64,000 bases of DNA from Streptomyces cirratus (GTDB lineage: Bacteria; Actinomycetota; Actinomycetes; Streptomycetales; Streptomycetaceae): the NCBI RefSeq assembly GCF_014650775.1, contig NZ_BMVP01000004.1:434001-498000 (forward strand), in the 5' to 3' direction. The translations under genes and the position numbers were made by a program. Position 1 is the stretch's first letter. Every line of letters starts with the position of its first letter. Positions 44,825-55,148 of the stretch are shown here, piece by piece. The notes beneath the pieces were generated by a model that did no database searches, was not told where the DNA came from, and worked only from the letters and a program-made list of their open reading frames with translations.

Positions 44825-45660
44825 ACCGGCTATCGGCGCCGGCCCGGTTCAGCCTCAACCAGGAGACGGTCCGGCAGTGGTCCCTTCCCGAACTGGTCAG
44901 CGGCTGCGCGGCGGCCGGGGTACGGGCGGTGGGCCTGTGGCGGGAGCCGGTACGGCGGTTCGGGGTGCGGCAGACGGCGAAACTGATCGCCGGGGCCGGG
45001 CTGCGCGTCAGCTCGCTGTGCCGGGGCGGTTTCTTCACGGCCGCCGACCCGGTGGGCCGGGCCGCGGCCCTTGGGGAAAACCGGCGGGCGGTCGAGGAGG
45101 CCGCCGAACTGGGGGCGGACACACTGGTCCTCGTCTCCGGCGGGCTGCCCACCGGGGAACGCGATCTGGCCGGTGCCCGCGAGCGCATCGCGGACATCCT
45201 GGGCGAGTTGACGCCGTGGGCCGCCGGGCACGGGGTGCGGCTGGGCATCGAAGCCCTCCATCCGATGTTCGCCGCGGACCGCTGTGTGGTCTCCACGCTG
45301 GGCCAGGCACTGGATCTGGCCGAGCGGTTCCCCGCGGAGCAGGTGGGGGTGGTGGTGGACGCCTACCACCTGTGGTGGGACGAGCGGCTCCCGGAGGATC
45401 TGCGCCGGGCCGGTGCGGGCGGCCGGATCGTGTCGGTCCAGGTGGCCGACTGGGTGACTCCGCTCCCCGAGGGGGTGCTGCTGGGACGGGGGCAGCTCGG
45501 TGACGGGTGTATCGATCTCCGGGGGTTCCGGGAGCTGGCCGACGGGGCGGGCTACCGCGGGCCGGTCGAGGTGGAGATCTTCCATCCGGGACTGTGGGCC
45601 CGGGAGGGATCAGAGGTGCTGCGGGAGGTGATCGAACGCTATCGCCGGTACGTCGCATGA
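44821..45660 (+). CDS. Sugar-phosphate isomerase/epimerase
   Basis: A 279-residue xylose-isomerase-like TIM-barrel protein. The metal-site segments are LGIEALHPMFAADRC (Glu, His), GVVVDAYHLWWDERL (Asp), IVSVQVADWVTPL and GPVEVEIFHPGLWARE (final Glu). GTG at 44821 overlaps the DUF993 stop as GTGA, ending a tightly coupled operon. Together with the Gfo/Idh enzyme it likely oxidises and isomerises a sugar from the nearby PL8 lyase or from the transporter. It is only distantly similar to the isomerase at 40367, so they probably catalyse different steps. Confidence 0.87.
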   Translation: MNRLSAPARFSLNQETVRQWSLPELVSGCAAAGVRAVGLWREPVRRFGVRQTAKLIAGAGLRVSSLCRGGFFTAADPVGRAAALGENRRAVEEAAELGADTLVLVSGGLPTGERDLAGARERIADILGELTPWAAGHGVRLGIEALHPMFAADRCVVSTLGQALDLAERFPAEQVGVVVDAYHLWWDERLPEDLRRAGAGGRIVSVQVADWVTPLPEGVLLGRGQLGDGCIDLRGFRELADGAGYRGPVEVEIFHPGLWAREGSEVLREVIERYRRYVA

Positions 45661-45710
45661 GGTGACTTCCGGGTGGGACCAGACGGTGAGTGCGGGAAAC
45701 GGAGAAAGCG

Positions 45711-48104
45711 ATGACAGACCCATGGAGTCGGCGCGCCTTCCTCTCCACGGCGGGCGGAGGTGCGCTGTGGCTCGGCGTCCCCCGCGCGCGTGCCGGGGGC
45801 GAGCCGGCCGCGGACACGTACGAGACGATGCGCACGGTGTGGCGCGGGCTCTATCTGGGAGCAGGTTTCCCGTCGACGGCCGAGCCGTTCCGGTCGCGGC
45901 TCGCGGAACTCGGCGAACAGGCCGAGGGCTGGCGTGCCGCCATGTCTCCCGCGCCGAGAACACTCTGGCCCGACCTGGGGTTCGCCACTGATCCCGAGAA
46001 GATGATGCAGAGCTACTACCGGCTGCGCACCATGGCCGAAGCCTACGTCCGGCCGGGTACCGCGCACACCGGTGAGGCCGCGATGCGCACGGCGCTGCTG
46101 ACCGGGCTCGATCATCTGTACACGGACGTGTACCACGCGGGCCAGTTGCCGTACGGCAACTGGTACTGCTGGCAGATCGGCGCCCCACAGGCGCTGCTCG
46201 ACCTCTGCGTCCTGCTTCAGACGGACCTGCCGACGGCCCGCCTCGCCGACTATTGCGCGGCGGTCGACCATTTCGTACCCGACTCCGTCGTCGCCTCCTA
46301 CAGCGGGACGAGTACGGGAGCGAACCGGGTGGACCTCTGCCGGGTACTGGCCCTGCGCGGAGTGGTCGGCGCCGATGCGGCGAAGATCTCTCTGGCCCGG
46401 GACGCGCTCGCGCCGGTCTTCCCGTACGTCTCCTCGGGTGACGGGCTCTACCGGGACGGTTCCTTCGTCCAGCACACCTGGGTGCCCTACACCGGGACTT
46501 ACGGCGCGGTGCTGCTCGGCGGACTCGGCATGCTGTTCGCGTTGTTGCGGAAGACCCCGTGGGAGGTGACCGATCCGAACGCGCAGATCGTGTTCGACGC
46601 GGTCGAGCGGGCCTGGGCGCCGTTCCTGTTCAACGGGCTGGTCATGGATGCGGTGTCGGGCCGGGCGGTCAGCCGGGGCGTGCCCGAGCTGGACGCCCGC
46701 CGGGTCCAGCAGGACGACCACACGCGGGGCCATGCGGTGCTGGCCGGGATCCTGCTGCTGGCGGAGGGCGCGAGCAGCGCCGAACGGGCCCGGTGGCGGG
46801 GGCTGGTCAAGGGGTGGATGGCGCGGGACTACTACAGCCCGCCGATGGACGACCAGACCCTGCAACTGTCCGCTCTCGCGCGACTGGCGGAGGTGCGGGC
46901 GGACACGGGGGTGGCGGGGCTGCCCGAGCCGGTCGGCCACCGGCTGTTCGCGTCGATGGACCGGGCCACGCACCGGCGGCCCGGCTGGGCCGCCGCGCTG
47001 TCCATGGCATCGAAGCGGATCGCCCACTACGAGACGGGAAACGGCGAGAACCTGCGCGGCTGGCACACCGGCAGCGGGATGCTCGCCTGGTGGGGTGCCG
47101 GCTACGGGAACGGCCAGTACTCGGACGCCTTCTGGCCGACGGTGGACCCGTACAGACTGCCCGGCACCACCGTATCGCGGCTGGTGCTCGCCGACGGCGC
47201 GGGAGGTGACTGGGGCGCCTCGCGGCCGGACGCGGTGTGGGTGGGCGGTACGACCGACGGGGAGTTCGCGTCGGTCGGCCAGCACCTGCGGGGCCTGGGC
47301 AGCACGATGACGGCGCGGAAATCGTGGTTCTTCCTCGCGGACACCATCGTCTGCCTGGGCGCGGGGATCCGTTCGACGGACGGAGTGCCCGTCGAGTCGG
47401 TCATCGACAACCGCAACCTCGGCGCGGCGGGCACGCATGCGCTCACCGTCGGCGGCACGGTGCAGCCGGCCGCCTTGGGCTGGTCTGCTTCCTTCCCCTC
47501 GCCCGGCTGGGCCCACCTGGCGGGCTTCGGCGGGTACGTGATGTCCGGGCCGGCGGCGTTCAAGGTCCTCCGGGAGGCGCGCACAGGCCGGTGGAGCGAC
47601 ATCAACCGCGCGGGCACGACGACGGCCCTGACTCGGCGCTACCTCAGCATCTGGTACGACCACGGCACGGATCCGGTCGCCGCCGGGTACGTGCACCAGA
47701 TGCTGCCGGGAGCCACAGCCGCGCAGACGGCCGCCCGGGCCGCCTCCGTGAGCTGGCTGCGGGTGCTCGCCAACACCGAGGCGGCCCAAGGGGTGTCGGT
47801 GGAGTCGCTCGGCTTCACAGGCGTCAACTTCTGGCAGGCGGGGACGGTCGGCGTGCTGGAGGCGAGCGCGGCGTGCTCGGTCACGGTGCGGGAGAGACCC
47901 GACGGCACGGCCCTGCTGTCCGTCGCGGACCCTGCGCGGGCGCTGGCCGCGCTGACGGTGGTGTGGAACCGGCCCGTAGCAGCGGTGGTGTCCCGGCCGC
48001 CAAGCGTGGTGACGGCCGAACCGGGCACGCGCCTCCGGCTCGCCTTCGGCAACCTCACGGGGGCCGCGGGAGCCGGGCAGGAGGTGGTGGTGCGGCTGGG
48101 GTAA
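45711..48104 (+). CDS. Secreted polysaccharide lyase family 8 (hyaluronate/chondroitin/xanthan-lyase type)
   Basis: 797 residues. A Tat signal SRRAFLSTAGGGALWLGVPRARA is at the N-terminus. The alpha-toroid domain (about 40-380) holds the catalytic asparagine in STGANRVDLC and the His/Tyr pair in DGSFVQHTWVPYTGTYG. RAHYET-like RIAHYETGNGENLRGWHTGSG and the beta-sandwich part follow to the end. It cleaves a uronic-acid polysaccharide by beta-elimination. The exact polymer cannot be fixed from sequence. ATG at 45711 has GGAG 6 bases upstream. It lies 50 bases after the isomerase and is probably part of the LacI-controlled operon. Confidence 0.93.
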   Translation: MTDPWSRRAFLSTAGGGALWLGVPRARAGGEPAADTYETMRTVWRGLYLGAGFPSTAEPFRSRLAELGEQAEGWRAAMSPAPRTLWPDLGFATDPEKMMQSYYRLRTMAEAYVRPGTAHTGEAAMRTALLTGLDHLYTDVYHAGQLPYGNWYCWQIGAPQALLDLCVLLQTDLPTARLADYCAAVDHFVPDSVVASYSGTSTGANRVDLCRVLALRGVVGADAAKISLARDALAPVFPYVSSGDGLYRDGSFVQHTWVPYTGTYGAVLLGGLGMLFALLRKTPWEVTDPNAQIVFDAVERAWAPFLFNGLVMDAVSGRAVSRGVPELDARRVQQDDHTRGHAVLAGILLLAEGASSAERARWRGLVKGWMARDYYSPPMDDQTLQLSALARLAEVRADTGVAGLPEPVGHRLFASMDRATHRRPGWAAALSMASKRIAHYETGNGENLRGWHTGSGMLAWWGAGYGNGQYSDAFWPTVDPYRLPGTTVSRLVLADGAGGDWGASRPDAVWVGGTTDGEFASVGQHLRGLGSTMTARKSWFFLADTIVCLGAGIRSTDGVPVESVIDNRNLGAAGTHALTVGGTVQPAALGWSASFPSPGWAHLAGFGGYVMSGPAAFKVLREARTGRWSDINRAGTTTALTRRYLSIWYDHGTDPVAAGYVHQMLPGATAAQTAARAASVSWLRVLANTEAAQGVSVESLGFTGVNFWQAGTVGVLEASAACSVTVRERPDGTALLSVADPARALAALTVVWNRPVAAVVSRPPSVVTAEPGTRLRLAFGNLTGAAGAGQEVVVRLG

Positions 48105-48795
48105 CGCACCGTCCGGCCAGTTGGGCGCGGTACTCCGCCGGGGGCTTCGACGAGCAGGCTGACCCGGGCGCCCGCTGCGGCAACCGCGCCGGCACACCCG
48201 TGGCGGGTGTCGGCTGGACCGCCCGAGCACAGCCAACACGGAGCACGGGCCGCAGCCTACCCGCGGACCTCAACGGCAGGCCCGGAGACCGAGTCGGCGT
48301 GGGAGCCGCGATGCGAGCGGCCGGCCTTCCGGCGTCCCGGGGCCTGCGCCAAACGCCAGCGCACACGCGGAACCCGGAGCGGGCTACACGTCCGCCGGCT
48401 TCGCCCCAGAGGCCCGCCGCCCCGCGGCGGCGCTACGAGCGACCCCCGACGCGGGCCCCACCGGGGCACACCAGGCGGCCACGCCCCGGGAGGCGACCGG
48501 AGCGGGAGTCCGGCAGCAGGCACGGGGAAGTCGCGCGCTGCCGGACCCCTCCGCAGGTCCCGCCCCGCGGCGGCGCTACGAGCGGCCGCGATCCCGACGC
48601 GGGCCGCCGGAGAGGGCGGACATGCCCCGGGGCTTCGCCCGCAAGGCCCCGCCGGGGCAAACCGGGCCGCCCGCGCGGCAGCGGCGTGCGGGTTGCCGCG
48701 ACGGGGGCCCGCGTGGGCATGCGTTCCTGAGGTCCGTCGGGCGAAGCAGGCGGCGGGGCGAGGGGGGTACGGCGGATGCGGGCGGGGGTGTGGCA
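48105..48795. repeat. Gene-free region with 21-bp direct repeats
   Basis: About 690 bases between the lyase and the next gene. CCCGCGGCGGCGCTACGAGCG occurs identically at 48421-48441 and 48564-48584 (21 bases, positions given), each followed within 10-15 bases by GACGCGGGCC. Many short GC-rich inverted repeats surround them. No frame in it has coding character with a ribosome site. The 3' end of the lyase transcript and the promoter of the next gene must lie here. Confidence 0.6.
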
Positions 48796-48808
48796 TAGCG
48801 TGCGCCGT
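48796..48808 (+). promoter_or_regulatory. Probable -10 box giving a leaderless transcript
   Basis: TAGCGT (48796-48801) ends 7 bases before the ATG at 48809, the same layout as the SoxR-type promoter at 494-531. No ribosome site precedes the ATG and no clear -35 box is seen. Confidence 0.45.
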
Positions 48809-50416
48809 ATGGAACAGGAGCAGACGGCCGGGGCGGGCGAAGGGGCGGGGAGGCGGCGGTTTCTCGTGGTCGCCGCGACCGGGGCGGCAGCCGCCGGGCT
48901 CGGGGCGCTGGCCGGGTGCGGCAGCGGGGGCGGGAAGAGGAAGCCGAGCGAGCAAGGGGGCGGGGGCCAGCGCCCCGAGGAGGCGGCGGGCGCGGCGCGG
49001 GGGATCGACGTCAAGGTCGAGAACGCCCGGCCCGGTCACGCCGACTGGCACGTGACCCAAGCCGGCCCCGCCCGCGCCATCGAGGGCTTCGCCGACAAGG
49101 TCAGCGTGCTGCCCGGGGAGGCGTTCGGCCTCCACGTGTCCACCACCGCCCCCCGCTTCACCGTCTCCGCGTACCGCATGGGCTGGTACGGCGGCGCGCG
49201 GGCCCGGCTGGTGTGGCGTTCGCAGGCCCTGCCCGGCGTCCGACAGCCCGAGCACACCGTCGACTCCGCCACCCGGATGGTCCGCACCCACTGGACCCGC
49301 ACCGCCACGGTCGACACGAAGGACTGGCCGGAAGGCTGTTACCTCCTGCGCCTGGACGCCCAGGGCGGCCAGGGCCAGCGCTTCGTACCGATCACCGTCC
49401 GCTCCGCGGCCACAGCCGGACGCACCGTCATCGTGAACGCGGTGGCGACCTGGCAGGCCTACAACCGCTGGGGCGGCTACGGCAGCTACGATGGCCCGAA
49501 CGGCGCGTACGCCACCCGCTCGCTGGCCGTGACCTTCGACCGGCCGTACGAGTACGACGACGGCGCGGGCCTGTTCCTGGTGTACGAGGCGCCGCTGATC
49601 GCGCTGGCGGAGCGGCTCGGCATCCCCCTCGCCTACGCGACGACCACCGACGTCGCGCGGGACAAGGGGCTGCTGGAAGGCGCCGCTGCCGTGCTGTCGC
49701 TCGGACACGACGAGTACTGGTCCCCGGAACAGCGGGCGCACTTCACCGCCGCCCGCGACGCGGGGACGAACATGGCCGTCCTCGGCGCGAACTGCTGCTT
49801 CCGCCGGATCCGGCTGGAGGCCTCCGACCTGGGCCCGGACCGGACGGTGGTCTGCTACAAGTCCTCCTACGAGCAGGACCCGGGCTTCCGGCGCGGCCAT
49901 CCGGCCACCGTGGACTTCCGCTCGCCCCCCGCCGCCGACCCGGAGAGCTCCCTGCTCGGAGTGATCTACGACGGCTACCCGGTGGACGCCCCCTACGTCG
50001 TGACCAACCCGGGCCACTGGCTGTTCGAGGGTACGGGCGTGAAGGCGGGCGACAGCTTCGCGCACTTGGTCGGCGTCGAGTACGACAAGGTCGACACCGG
50101 TTTCCCGACGCCCCGTCCGATCGAGATACTCGCCCACTCCCCCGTCGTGTGCGAGGGCCGGCCCAGCCACCAGGACTCGGCGTACTACACCGTTCCCAGC
50201 GGCGCCGGGGTGTTCGCGACGGGGACGATGCGCTGGGTCGAGGCCCTCGACGCGACGGGCGACGGCCGCAGCGGGGCCAACCACGGCCTGGACGCCCGCG
50301 CGGGCGCGCTGACGACCCGGGTAACGGAAAACCTGCTGCGCGTCTTCGCGGCCGGCCCGGCCGGTCGCACACATCCCGCCCAGGACAACGTCAAGGCGGT
50401 CTACGGGCGTTCCTGA
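48809..50416 (+). CDS. Exported lipoprotein with N,N-dimethylformamidase beta-subunit-like domain
   Basis: 535 residues. The N-terminal GRRRFLVVAATGAAAAGLGALAGCG is a Tat-type signal ending in a lipobox (Cys at about 36), so the protein is anchored outside. The body matches the dimethylformamidase-beta-like family: SAYRMGWYGGARARLV, VNAVATWQAYNRWGGYGSYDGP, FDRPYEYDDGAGLFLVYEAPLI, LSLGHDEYWSPEQRAHF and LGANCCFRRIRL. Members of this family are mostly uncharacterised in Streptomyces, and the enzyme activity of the named relative needs a small subunit not seen here. The C-terminal 16 bases overlap the convergent gene at 50401. Confidence 0.85.
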   Translation: MEQEQTAGAGEGAGRRRFLVVAATGAAAAGLGALAGCGSGGGKRKPSEQGGGGQRPEEAAGAARGIDVKVENARPGHADWHVTQAGPARAIEGFADKVSVLPGEAFGLHVSTTAPRFTVSAYRMGWYGGARARLVWRSQALPGVRQPEHTVDSATRMVRTHWTRTATVDTKDWPEGCYLLRLDAQGGQGQRFVPITVRSAATAGRTVIVNAVATWQAYNRWGGYGSYDGPNGAYATRSLAVTFDRPYEYDDGAGLFLVYEAPLIALAERLGIPLAYATTTDVARDKGLLEGAAAVLSLGHDEYWSPEQRAHFTAARDAGTNMAVLGANCCFRRIRLEASDLGPDRTVVCYKSSYEQDPGFRRGHPATVDFRSPPAADPESSLLGVIYDGYPVDAPYVVTNPGHWLFEGTGVKAGDSFAHLVGVEYDKVDTGFPTPRPIEILAHSPVVCEGRPSHQDSAYYTVPSGAGVFATGTMRWVEALDATGDGRSGANHGLDARAGALTTRVTENLLRVFAAGPAGRTHPAQDNVKAVYGRS

Positions 50417-50847
50417 ACCACCCGCCGACGCCGAACGCCCTCCGCCGGACGCCCACAACGCCGAAAGCCCGCAAGGCCGGACGCCCGGCCGGGAAAGATC
50501 TCGGCCGGGCGTCCAACGGACGCTTCTGGCTCAGCCGCGGGCTCGCTGACCTGCATCGGTTCATCGGTGGACGCGGTGGCGGATTCCTCCGGGTCAGGGC
50601 CGGGGGCCGCGTCGATGGGCGGATCCGTGGGCGGCTCCTCGCCTGTCGGGGCTTCGGCGGCGTTGCGGCTGCGGTTGCCCTGCTCCGCGATGGCGGCGGT
50701 GAGTGCGTTGGTGAAGGCGTCCCCCCGGGGGCGGTGGCCTACGTAGTGGGGCTTGAACTCGAAGGCGGGGAGGAGGTCGTTGGTATAGGGCGTGTATCGA
50801 AAGTGCCTGGTGAGGATGGAGGAGAGTCCATAGTGATCCAGAATCAT
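50401..50847 (-). CDS. Unknown protein, possibly a truncated C-terminal remnant (148 aa)
   Basis: I do not recognise it. The first 65 residues look like real coding sequence (TRHFRYTPYTNDLLPAFEFK then PHYVGHRPRGDAFTNAL). The remainder is Pro/Glu/Ala-rich and of low complexity. The ATG at 50847 lacks a ribosome site and lies inside the 5' end of the divergent acetyltransferase gene, so the true N-terminal part may have been lost when that region was rearranged. It sits at the edge of a disturbed segment with transposase and integrase remnants. It could equally be a small intact gene. Confidence 0.45.
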   Translation of the reverse strand: MILDHYGLSSILTRHFRYTPYTNDLLPAFEFKPHYVGHRPRGDAFTNALTAAIAEQGNRSRNAAEAPTGEEPPTDPPIDAAPGPDPEESATASTDEPMQVSEPAAEPEASVGRPAEIFPGRASGLAGFRRCGRPAEGVRRRRVVQERP

Positions 50848-51393
50848 TGGATGGTCACGCTTGAGACTCCCCGTTTGATCCTTCGCCGTTGGCGCGAGGA
50901 AGACGTTGCGCCCATGGCTGCCGTCAACGCCGACCCCGAGGTCATGCGGTGGATCCGCGACGGCAGCGTCCTTGACGAACAGCAGACACGCGGCCGGGTC
51001 CAGGCGTGGGAGAGCGAGTGGGAGTCACAGGGCTTCGGCCTGTTCGCCGTGGAGATCCGGTCCACTGGCGAGTTGGCCGGGTTCACGGGCCTTTCGGTGC
51101 CCGACTTCTTGCCGGAGGTACTCCCGGCGGTTGAGGTCGGCTGGCGGCTGGGACGTTCTCACTGGGGTCAGGGCTTGGCCACCGAGGCCGCTGCGGCCGC
51201 TGTACGGTTCGGGTTCGAAGAGCGAGGGCTGGAGCGGATCGTCAGCATCACTCAAGTGGGCAACGACGCCTCCGAACGAATCATGACCAAACTGGGGATG
51301 CATCCGGTCCGTGAGACGGTCAATCCCACCGGCGGTCGGCGCGTACGGGTGTTCGAGTTGCGGTCGGTCCAGTACGTCACAACCACTCGTTGA
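50833..51393 (+). CDS. GNAT N-acetyltransferase (RimJ/RimL-like)
   Basis: A 186-residue acetyl-CoA-dependent acetyltransferase. ETPRLILRRWREEDVAPMAAVNADPEVMRWI is the usual first strand and helix of the RimJ/RimL group. VGWRLGRSHWGQGLATEAAAAAVRFGFE is the acetyl-CoA-binding motif A, and ERIVSITQVGNDASERIMTKLGM is motif B. GTG at 50833 has GGAGGAG 7-8 bases upstream and is preferred to ATG at 50851. Codon use is less GC-biased than in the neighbours, suggesting acquisition. The C-terminal residues overlap the end of a transposase remnant by 17 bases. The substrate is unknown. Confidence 0.9.
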   Translation: MIQNHWMVTLETPRLILRRWREEDVAPMAAVNADPEVMRWIRDGSVLDEQQTRGRVQAWESEWESQGFGLFAVEIRSTGELAGFTGLSVPDFLPEVLPAVEVGWRLGRSHWGQGLATEAAAAAVRFGFEERGLERIVSITQVGNDASERIMTKLGMHPVRETVNPTGGRRVRVFELRSVQYVTTTR

Positions 51394-51707
51394 TGGCGGC
51401 GTCGAGGACAGTGGCCTCGTAGCGGACCGCGAGTTTGTCGTACCTCGCGGCAACGGCCCGGTGCGTCTTGAGGCGATTGATACCGCACTCGACCGCATGC
51501 CGAGCCTTGTAGGTCCAGCGGGTCGAACTTCGGCGGCCGGCCGCCGCGCGAACCGCGTTTCTTGCGGTTGCGGGCCTGGCCGGCCTTGTCCGGGATGGTG
51601 CAGCGGATACCGCGCCGCCGCAGGTAGGCGCGGTTCTTTCGGGAGGCGTACGCCTTGTCGGCGCGCACCTGAGCCACACCAACTGGGCTGCACTCGTCGA
51701 GCTCCAT
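51377..51707 (-). pseudogene. IS5-family transposase remnant, frameshifted
   Basis: The minus strand reads VRADKAYASRKNRAYLRRRG and CTIPDKAGQARNRKKRGSRG, the C-terminal catalytic region of IS5-type DDE transposases. Near 51515-51520 it shifts frame into YKARHAVECGINRLKTHRAV, which carries the last catalytic glutamate, and it ends with stop 51377-51379. The N-terminal two thirds are missing and no terminal inverted repeats are seen. It is therefore a dead fragment. Confidence 0.85.
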
Positions 51708-51732
51708 CGATCAAGCGGCCCAAGCCCCGGGT

Positions 51733-52463
51733 GTGGACCCCGAGCGGGTTGAACACTGGCGTCGAACCGGCGAGAAGCCAGGTCCCGTCATGGTGTGGAC
51801 AGCGGAGATGGGGGCCGGTTTCTCGACTTCGTCCGGCAAGACCGCCACTACGCCTTGTGGCATACCTTCGTTTTCCTCGGGCCCAGGCGCGGCGAGATGT
51901 GCGCCCTCCCTTGGAGCGAGGCCAGCCTGACCGCACCATGGATGCGCATTTCGGCCCAGACCGTCGAAGTCGCGTACCACATGTACGACGAGGCACCCAA
52001 GGCTGACAGCGTACGCACCATCTCCATGACTGAAGAGTCCGGCCGAGTGCTGGCGGCCCATCGCGTCGCCCAGGACACCGAACGCGCCGAGTGGTCAGGG
52101 GAGAACGCCTGAGTCGAGTCGGGTCGAGTCTTCACACAGGAGAACGGCGAGCCCTACCGTCCAGACCGGGTCAGCCGGCGATTCAGACGGCTCGTACACC
52201 TGTCGGGCCTTCCGCCGGTTCGACTGCACGATCTCCGCCATCGCTCAGCAACGCTGTCCCTTCAAGAACGACTCGGGCACAGCTCCCGACAGATCACATC
52301 GGACACCTACGCCAGCGTGCTGCCGGAGCTCCTCCGGGCCGAAGCAGAATCGACCGTGTCTGTCGTGCCCCGTGCCGCCGACTTCGGGCGTCCAGGAGCC
52401 AGCAGCCAGCGTGCTTTGGGGCGAGGTCCACTCACAAGTGCGCTCCGCCGAGCATGCGATTGA
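51733..52463 (+). pseudogene. Decayed tyrosine integrase next to tRNA-Trp
   Basis: Pieces of a phage/AICE-type integrase lie in order: EKPGPVMVWTAEMGAGF, then after a frameshift near 51810 FLDFVRQDRHYALWHTFVFLGPRRGEMCALPW (box I arginine). An in-frame TGA at 52110-52112 interrupts it, after which SGRVFTQENGEPYRPDRVSRRF, LPPVRLHDLRHRSATLSL (HxxR) and QERLGHSSRQITSDTYASVLPEL (H and tyrosine) follow. About ten residues between box II and LGH are missing. With a frameshift, a stop and a deletion the gene cannot work. It reads toward the 3' end of the tRNA gene at 52669, the normal placement for an integrase. Confidence 0.85.
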
Positions 52464-52668
52464 GGTAGGAACGAAGTGGCTGCGGGACTACTGCGCCGAC
52501 AGCGGGCTCAAGGCCTCCACGTGGAAGACCTCAGCACTCGCATTCCGGATGACCAGAGAGCAACCATGACGCTGAGGCGGGTTGCGATCGGCCGGGTGGC
52601 GGACATGGACACCTGCGATGCAGAGCAACCAAACACGCTGGTCAGCACGTCATCACACATGTGTCACT

Positions 52669-52745
52669 TGGCAGGGGCGGCAGGAGTCGAACCTGCGACC
52701 TACGGTTTTGGAGACCGTTGCTCTGGCCAGCTGAGCTACACCCCT
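52669..52745 (-). tRNA. tRNA-Trp (anticodon CCA)
   Basis: The minus strand folds as a complete cloverleaf. Acceptor AGGGGTG pairs with CGCCCCT, the D arm contains AGCTCAGCTGG, the anticodon stem ACGGT/ACCGT encloses CTCCAAA with anticodon CCA, and the T arm contains GGTTCGACTCC. A discriminator G and an encoded CCA end follow. It is 77 nt with CCA and looks functional. Its 3' end faces a decayed integrase, so it is the likely attachment site of a lost element. Confidence 0.95.
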
Positions 52746-52831
52746 TCGGCGAGACCAACCATGGCACGGGCGGACCCGAAGATCCAACGAATTCCGCAGG
52801 GTGTCCGCTGCCTGAGACGGCGAGTGGGTGA

Positions 52832-54604
<1,773 letters not shown>

Positions 54605-54617
54605 CGGCTCCGAGGAA

Positions 54618-54662
54618 CCGGGGCCGGCCGCGAGCCCGCGACGGGCCACCGGCCGGCCCCGG
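54618..54662. terminator. Perfect 13-bp hairpin, bidirectional terminator
   Basis: CCGGGGCCGGCCG (54618-54630) and CGGCCGGCCCCGG (54650-54662) pair without mismatch around a 19-base loop. It lies between the convergent cholesterol oxidase and AhpD-like genes. Confidence 0.85.
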
Positions 54663-54668
54663 ACCGTG

Positions 54669-55148
54669 TCAGCTCCCCGGAAGTACGCAGACGCTGTCGA
54701 GACCCAGCACATGGTTCAGGCGTCCGAAGGCGAGCCAGGAACCGATGCTCATGCTCAGCTCCACAATCTCCACCTGGCTGTAATGGGCCGTCATCCGCTC
54801 CCAGAACTCCTCGTCGAGACCGTGGTGGTCCAGCGCGTAGCGTTCCGCGTACTCGGCGGCCAGCCGCGTGCGGTCGTCGAAGGCCTTCGTGGTGCGCCAC
54901 TCGGTCACCGCGTCGGCGAAGTCCTCCTCGACCTTCTCGCCGTCCCGGTCGGTGCGCCAGTCGAGGCAGAAGACGCACCCGTTGATCTGCGCGATCCGCA
55001 GCCGGGCCGCCTCGAACTCGCGCAGGCCCAAGGTGGTGTGGGCGTAGACCGACAGGGAGAAATTGGCCGCGGCCATCCCGATGCCGGGGACCAGGTCGCC
55101 CCAGACGTACTCGATGGGGTGCTGACCTTCCGGAACGTCGATCCTCAT
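54669..55148 (-). CDS. AhpD-like carboxymuconolactone decarboxylase family protein
   Basis: A 159-residue all-helical protein of the AhpD/CMD family. The redox motif is CVFC in QINGCVFCLDWRTD (about residue 57). The histidine that follows CxxC in alkylhydroperoxidases (CxxCxxxH) is absent, so peroxidase activity is doubtful. ATG at 55148 overlaps the previous stop as ATGA and has AAGGAA 6 bases upstream, so it is translationally coupled to the dehydrogenase-like gene at 55145. The pair may act together on a small metabolite. Confidence 0.87.
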   Translation of the reverse strand: MRIDVPEGQHPIEYVWGDLVPGIGMAAANFSLSVYAHTTLGLREFEAARLRIAQINGCVFCLDWRTDRDGEKVEEDFADAVTEWRTTKAFDDRTRLAAEYAERYALDHHGLDEEFWERMTAHYSQVEIVELSMSIGSWLAFGRLNHVLGLDSVCVLPGS

